Assembly: GCF_900110995.1 (NCBI RefSeq)
Contig: NZ_FOJF01000001.1
Coordinates: 2,931,199-2,995,198 of the forward strand
Direction of reading: 5' to 3'
DNA from: Chitinophaga sp. YR573
Lineage (GTDB): Bacteria > Bacteroidota > Bacteroidia > Chitinophagales > Chitinophagaceae
Length of the DNA stretch: 64,000 nt
Positions 60,277-64,000 of the stretch are shown in pieces. A model generated the notes under the pieces. It worked only from the letters and a program-made list of their open reading frames with translations, was not told the origin of the DNA and made no database searches. The position numbers were made by a program, and so were the translations under genes. Positions within the stretch are counted from its first letter, which is position 1. Each line of letters opens with the position of its first letter.

Positions 60277-62049
60277 TTATTTAAAATGTTTCAGTAAGAT
60301 GACTTCCTTTTCTGTCAGGAAACGCCATTTACCACGGTTAACATTCTTCTTGGTAAGACCAGCATAAGTTACACGGTCCAGCTTCTCAACCTGGTATTCC
60401 AGGTGTTCAAATATGCGACGTACAATACGGTTCTTGCCACTGTGGATCTCAATTCCAACTTCCTTACGGTCATTAGTTTCTACATATCCCAGTGCATCTA
60501 CCACTGCCACGCCATCTTCCAGTGTAACCCCTGCAACGATCTGATCAAAGTCAGCTTTGGTGAGTGGTTTATCCAGTCCTACGTGATATATTTTACGGAT
60601 ATTATGTTTAGGATGTGCCAGTTTCTGAGCCAGTTCACCATCGTTGGTTAACAGTAATAACCCGGAAGTATTACGGTCTAAACGTCCAACTGGGTATACT
60701 CTTTCATCTGTAGTAGCGTCCTGTACCAGTTCCATCACTGTTTTCCTGCCCTCAGGATCGTCAGTAGTGGTGATGTATCCTTTTGGTTTGTTCAGCAGGA
60801 TGTACACCAGGTTCTTCTGGATATTGATACGTTTATTGCTGATAGCTACTTCGTCTTTAGGTGTTATTTTGGTAGCAGGTTCTGTGATTACGATACCGTT
60901 TACTGTCACCTTACCTTCTTTCACAAAATCTACCGCTTTACGACGGGAGCAGAGTCCGGAATGCGCAATGTATTTATTCAGCGGCATTTCTCCCGGAGCA
61001 TATTCTGTATTTTCTCCTTCTCCTTTCCTGGGGCGGTGTTTACCGAATTCCCGGGAAGAGTCATCTCTGCGGGATGTATCCCTGCGAGGTTTCCTGTCTT
61101 CTGAATCTTCTCTGCGAGGTCTTTTTTCTTCGGAGTCTCTTGTAGAACTATCTCTGCGTGGGCTTCTTTCACCAGCATCATCTCTGCGAGGTTTTCTCTC
61201 ATCAGTATCATCATCCCTGCGGGATTTTCTGGCGTCAGTTTTACGCTCTTGTTTATCTGCAAAGCGGTCGTTTGCAGTATCGAAGAATTTCTTGCGGTTA
61301 AATCCACTTGGAGTAGAGCGTTCTTCACGGGTATCCTTGCTGCGTGCGCCGCCTGGACTGTGAAATGCACTGTCGTCGTCTGTTTTTGGACGGGGTTTGA
61401 AAGGAGTTCTGCCATTGGCAGTTTTCTTTTCTGTTTTATTGGAGATACGGGGTCTGCGTTCGCCTTCACCTCTTGCTGGTTTCTCAGCTCTTTCAGATTT
61501 ATCTCCGAAGCTTTTACGTTCGCCTCTCTCAGGTCTGTCACCAAAACTCTTACGTTCAGTCCTTTCTCCACCGAAGCTTTTGCGTTCGCCTCTTTCAGGT
61601 CTGTCACCAAAACTTTTACGTTCTGTTCTTTCTCCACCAAAGCTCTTGCGTTCACCTCTCTCAGCTTTCTCGCCACCAAAGCTATTACGCTCTGGTCTTT
61701 CCGCAAACTTACTCGGTTTATTACTTCTCTCAGTTTTAGGTCTTTCTTTACGTTCGCTATCACCTCTTTCAGGTCTTGCTTCTGTACGTTTTCTGTCCGA
61801 CTTATCCCAGAACTTACCTTCAGCTCTTGGTGGTTTCTCACCAAATTTACGGTCAGTCTTTTCTCTTTCAGGACGCTCAGGTCTTGTCCACTCACTTTTT
61901 TCAGGTCTTTCAGTAGCAGCACCATCTTCAGACTTTGTCTTACGTGGTCTGTACGCACCATTATTCGGCTTTGCAGCCTTTTTATTTGAACTGCTTTTGT
62001 TTTCTTTAAAAGGGGAAAAACCCTTTTTAGCAGACGTATTTTTCTTCAT
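60277..62049 (-). CDS. RsuA/RluB family pseudouridine synthase with long disordered N-terminal arm
   Basis: The protein has 590 residues, more than twice the usual 240-300. Residues 1-345 are a charged Arg/Lys/Glu/Ser/Gly-rich arm without clear folds. It contains tandem copies of SFGGERTERKSFGDRPERGE and later RRDD/KPRRDD runs. The rest is normal: an S4 RNA-binding domain (MPLNKYIAHSGLCSRRKAVD) and a catalytic domain with PVGRLDRNTSGLLLLTNDG. Large 23S rRNA is the expected substrate. The arm probably binds RNA or the ribosome. rlmN lies 35 bases upstream. Confidence 0.92.
   Translation of the reverse strand: MKKNTSAKKGFSPFKENKSSSNKKAAKPNNGAYRPRKTKSEDGAATERPEKSEWTRPERPEREKTDRKFGEKPPRAEGKFWDKSDRKRTEARPERGDSERKERPKTERSNKPSKFAERPERNSFGGEKAERGERKSFGGERTERKSFGDRPERGERKSFGGERTERKSFGDRPERGERKSFGDKSERAEKPARGEGERRPRISNKTEKKTANGRTPFKPRPKTDDDSAFHSPGGARSKDTREERSTPSGFNRKKFFDTANDRFADKQERKTDARKSRRDDDTDERKPRRDDAGERSPRRDSSTRDSEEKRPRREDSEDRKPRRDTSRRDDSSREFGKHRPRKGEGENTEYAPGEMPLNKYIAHSGLCSRRKAVDFVKEGKVTVNGIVITEPATKITPKDEVAISNKRINIQKNLVYILLNKPKGYITTTDDPEGRKTVMELVQDATTDERVYPVGRLDRNTSGLLLLTNDGELAQKLAHPKHNIRKIYHVGLDKPLTKADFDQIVAGVTLEDGVAVVDALGYVETNDRKEVGIEIHSGKNRIVRRIFEHLEYQVEKLDRVTYAGLTKKNVNRGKWRFLTEKEVILLKHFK
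61494..61700 (-). repeat. In-gene tandem repeat of the pseudouridine synthase arm
   Basis: Units of about 66 bases, encoding variants of ERGERKSFGGERTERKSFGDRP, recur here with near-identical codons. Long antisense frames over this region look like artefacts of the biased codon set. Confidence 0.7.
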
Positions 62050-62084
62050 CAGATAAATTTTAAATTATTCGCAAAGGAAACGGA

Positions 62085-63122
62085 TCAACCTTTATTTGCC
62101 AGTTGTCCGCAGGCAGCATCAATGTCTTTACCACGGCTCCGGCGCAGTCGTGCATTCACACGATGTTTGCCGAGATATTCCATAAAGGTATCTGCCACTT
62201 CCTCGTCCGGTTTCTGGAACTTCGCGTTAGAGATGGGATTATATTCGATAATGTTAATGAGATCCGCAGGAACCTGACGGTAGATCTTTATCAACTCGTC
62301 CGCATCTTTCAGGGAATCATTGAAATCCTTGAAAAGGATATATTCAAATGATATCTGGTTCTGCGTGCATTTGTAGAAGTAGTTCAGCGCCTCTATGAGT
62401 ACCTGTAAATTATTGGTATCATTGATAGGCATGATCTCACTACGCTTAGCATCATTCGCAGCGTGCAGAGACAGCGCCAGATTAAACTTCACCTGATCAT
62501 CTCCCAGCTGACGGATCATTTTAGATACGCCCGCAGTAGATACGGTAATACGTTTAGGAGACATACCCAGCCCATCAGGAGAAGTAATGCGTTCGATAGA
62601 TTGCAATACATTCCTGTAGTTAAGGAGGGGTTCACCCATACCCATGTACACGATGTTAGTGAGTTTTTTGCCGCTGGATTCCAGTGCCTGCTTATTCAGC
62701 CAGGCCACCTCATCAAAAATTTCGTCGAAGTCCAGATTGCGTTTGCGATCCATATACCCGGTAGCGCAGAATTTGCAGCTCAGGCTGCAACCTACCTGGG
62801 AAGAAACACAGGCAGTTTGTCTGGTATCTGTAGGAATGAGTACACCTTCCACAAGATGACCGTCATGCAACCTAAAGCGGTTTTTGATGGTCCCGTCGGA
62901 ACTGTTCTGCGTAGCATCCACTGTCACTGCCGGCAGTGTAAAATGCTCTTCCAGTTTGTTGCGGAGATCTTTGGAGAGATTGGTCATTGCATTGAAGCTG
63001 GTGGCATGTTTCAGCCAGAGCCATTCGTAGACCTGTTTTGCTCGGAATGGCTTCTCTTCAATTGACCCGAAGTATTCCTGTAATGCCGGTAAATTAAGAT
63101 GCCGGATGTTTGTTTTACCCAA
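62085..63122 (-). CDS. rlmN: Dual-specificity RNA methyltransferase RlmN
   Basis: This 345-residue radical-SAM enzyme methylates C2 of A2503 in 23S rRNA and A37 in some tRNAs. The cluster-binding cysteines are C112, C116 and C119 (GCSLSCKFCATG). MGMGEPLLNYRNVLQSIERI and the C-terminal RRSRGKDIDAACGQL, with the Cys that carries the methyl group, are also present. Length is normal. It is the first of three minus-strand RNA-modification genes that are closely spaced. Confidence 0.96.
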   Translation of the reverse strand: MGKTNIRHLNLPALQEYFGSIEEKPFRAKQVYEWLWLKHATSFNAMTNLSKDLRNKLEEHFTLPAVTVDATQNSSDGTIKNRFRLHDGHLVEGVLIPTDTRQTACVSSQVGCSLSCKFCATGYMDRKRNLDFDEIFDEVAWLNKQALESSGKKLTNIVYMGMGEPLLNYRNVLQSIERITSPDGLGMSPKRITVSTAGVSKMIRQLGDDQVKFNLALSLHAANDAKRSEIMPINDTNNLQVLIEALNYFYKCTQNQISFEYILFKDFNDSLKDADELIKIYRQVPADLINIIEYNPISNAKFQKPDEEVADTFMEYLGKHRVNARLRRSRGKDIDAACGQLANKG

Positions 63123-63176
63123 TTTGTTTGACCTTTAAATGAGAAATGTCTGCCTTACGGCAGTCGATATGAGCGA

Positions 63177-63184
63177 CAAAGGTA
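63177..63184 (-). promoter_or_regulatory. -7 box of rlmN
   Basis: On the minus strand TACCTTTG matches TAnnTTTG exactly and ends about 55 bases before the rlmN ATG. The -33 position lacks TTG. Confidence 0.4.
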
Positions 63185-63247
63185 AGGTTTTTTTAGTCGA
63201 TGGACTTTTTACCTACATTTACAGCCTTTTATAACCAAAACAAAACA

Positions 63248-64000
63248 ATGCAAGCTGCTTATATAGTAGACGCGGTACGCACACCCATCGGCCGCTACGG
63301 TGGGGTACTCAGCACCATCCGCCCAGACGATATGCTGGCCCACGTTATCAAAGCCCTGATGGAACGCAATCCCACAGTGGATCCTGCGGGTATTGAAGAC
63401 GTAATTGCCGGGGCCGCCAACCAGGCCGGTGAAGACAACCGCGGTGTAGCCCGTATGGCAGCGCTGTTGGCTGGTTTGCCCGTAACTGTAGCCGGTAATA
63501 CCGTTAACCGCCTTTGTGCTTCCGGTTTGCAGGCCATCATGGACGCTGCCAGAGCCATCATGTGTGGGGAAGGCGACGTATACATCGCCGGTGGCGTGGA
63601 AAGCATGACCCGTGCTCCGCTGGTAATGCCTAAAGCAGATGGTGCTTTCAGCCGTAAAACAGAAATCTACGATTCTACTATCGGCTGGCGCTTTACCAAT
63701 AAGAAGCTGGCAGACATGTACCACCCTTATTCCATGGGCGAGACCGCAGAAAATGTAGCCCGCCAGTGGAAGATCAGCCGGGAAGACCAGGACTATTTTG
63801 CTCTCCAGAGCCAGATAAAATACAAAGAAGCCCTGGATGCCGGTAAATGGGAGGCTGAAATAGCGCTTATCGCCATCACTCCCAATAAAGACGGACAGGT
63901 AATTATCTCCAGAGACGAACCTCCCCGCGAAACTTCTTACGAGAAACTGGCCGGTCTCAGACCTGCTTTCTCCAAAGATGGCAGTGTAACGGCCGGTAAC
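63248..64000 (+). CDS. Thiolase (acetyl-CoA acyltransferase), cut by the window end
   Basis: An open frame runs from the ATG at 63248 to the last base (251 codons, no stop). The start MQAAYIVDAVRTPIGRYGGV and the motif NTVNRLCASGLQAIMDAARA, with the acyl-accepting cysteine, are clear thiolase features. IAGGVESMTRAPLVM follows. The EDNRGVARMAALLAGLP segment fits the PcaF/degradative type better than the biosynthetic type, so beta-ketoadipyl-CoA or fatty-acid thiolysis is likely. The C-terminal half with the second Cys and His is outside the window. It is divergent from rlmN. Confidence 0.92.
   Translation, partial: MQAAYIVDAVRTPIGRYGGVLSTIRPDDMLAHVIKALMERNPTVDPAGIEDVIAGAANQAGEDNRGVARMAALLAGLPVTVAGNTVNRLCASGLQAIMDAARAIMCGEGDVYIAGGVESMTRAPLVMPKADGAFSRKTEIYDSTIGWRFTNKKLADMYHPYSMGETAENVARQWKISREDQDYFALQSQIKYKEALDAGKWEAEIALIAITPNKDGQVIISRDEPPRETSYEKLAGLRPAFSKDGSVTAGN

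Noticed and set aside
61494..61700. Regularly spaced repeats that might suggest a CRISPR array
   Set aside because: The repeat is in frame within a gene, the units are directly joined without unique spacers, and no cas gene is near.
60978..62056. Several long alternative frames opposite or alongside the pseudouridine synthase arm
   Set aside because: Their translations are Ser/Leu/Phe- or Lys/Val-rich repeats mirroring the charged arm. None has a known domain or a start signal.

Overview
The window reads as a chromosomal segment of a gliding-type Bacteroidota, most likely in or near Chitinophagaceae (Chitinophaga-like). The evidence is gene content: GldJ, the type IX secretion (T9SS) proteins PorU and PorV, a PorP/SprF-like protein, GldA, BshA of bacillithiol synthesis, a FecR/ECF sigma pair, LytTR/LytS-type signalling, and promoters with the Bacteroidetes -7 box TAnnTTTG rather than TATAAT. 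No rRNA, tRNA, CRISPR array, insertion sequence, prophage or replication origin was recognised. Most of the window is ordinary core chromosome.

Layout. 0.2-6.8 kb: a TetR regulator and a tripartite RND efflux operon behind a promoter with a long palindromic operator. 7.0-9.6 kb: kynureninase and a glycine-rich protein fused to a 2H phosphoesterase domain. 9.8-12.2 kb: FecR, ECF sigma and a DUF2807-like lipoprotein on the minus strand. 12.7-16.3 kb: Bax inhibitor-1-like protein, 2-oxoacid:ferredoxin oxidoreductase alpha subunit, a secreted unknown and a cluster of palindromes. 16.5-23.5 kb: Gfo/Idh/MocA dehydrogenase with a nucleoside-type MFS transporter, DUF2071 protein, endonuclease III, a small unknown, FtsB/DivIC-like protein, enolase and GldA. 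23.8-26.9 kb: a compact Ter stress module (TerD, TerD, phosphoribosyltransferase-like protein, TerC). 26.9-30.9 kb: LytTR/LytS pair divergent from an M23 peptidase and Bcp. 31.1-37.5 kb: gldJ divergent from porU and porV.

37.7-42.8 kb: ispF, dut, TPR lipoprotein, DUF4292-like lipoprotein and EnvC-like protein in one direction. 42.9-49.6 kb: bshA, M28 peptidase, a small anchored protein, RsmI-like methyltransferase, EI24 membrane protein, PorP/SprF-like protein and upp. 49.8-57.2 kb: vWA protein, anmK, adenine deaminase with a WYL regulator, an unknown, and a 1-Cys peroxiredoxin. 57.4-59.4 kb: an AT-rich, terminator-flanked AAA ATPase/RloB pair that resembles a two-gene phage-defence cassette and is the best candidate for acquired DNA. 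59.5-63.1 kb: an RNA-modification run (rlmN, RsuA/RluB-type and RluA-type pseudouridine synthases). The right edge cuts a thiolase gene.

Two non-coding patterns stand out. A double-hairpin repeat with GCGAAGC apices occurs four times, each time between convergent genes. Exact or near-exact TAnnTTTG boxes sit only a few bases before the start codons of several genes (sigma factor, nth, histidine kinase, M23 peptidase, dut, envC, upp), which predicts leaderless or nearly leaderless transcripts.
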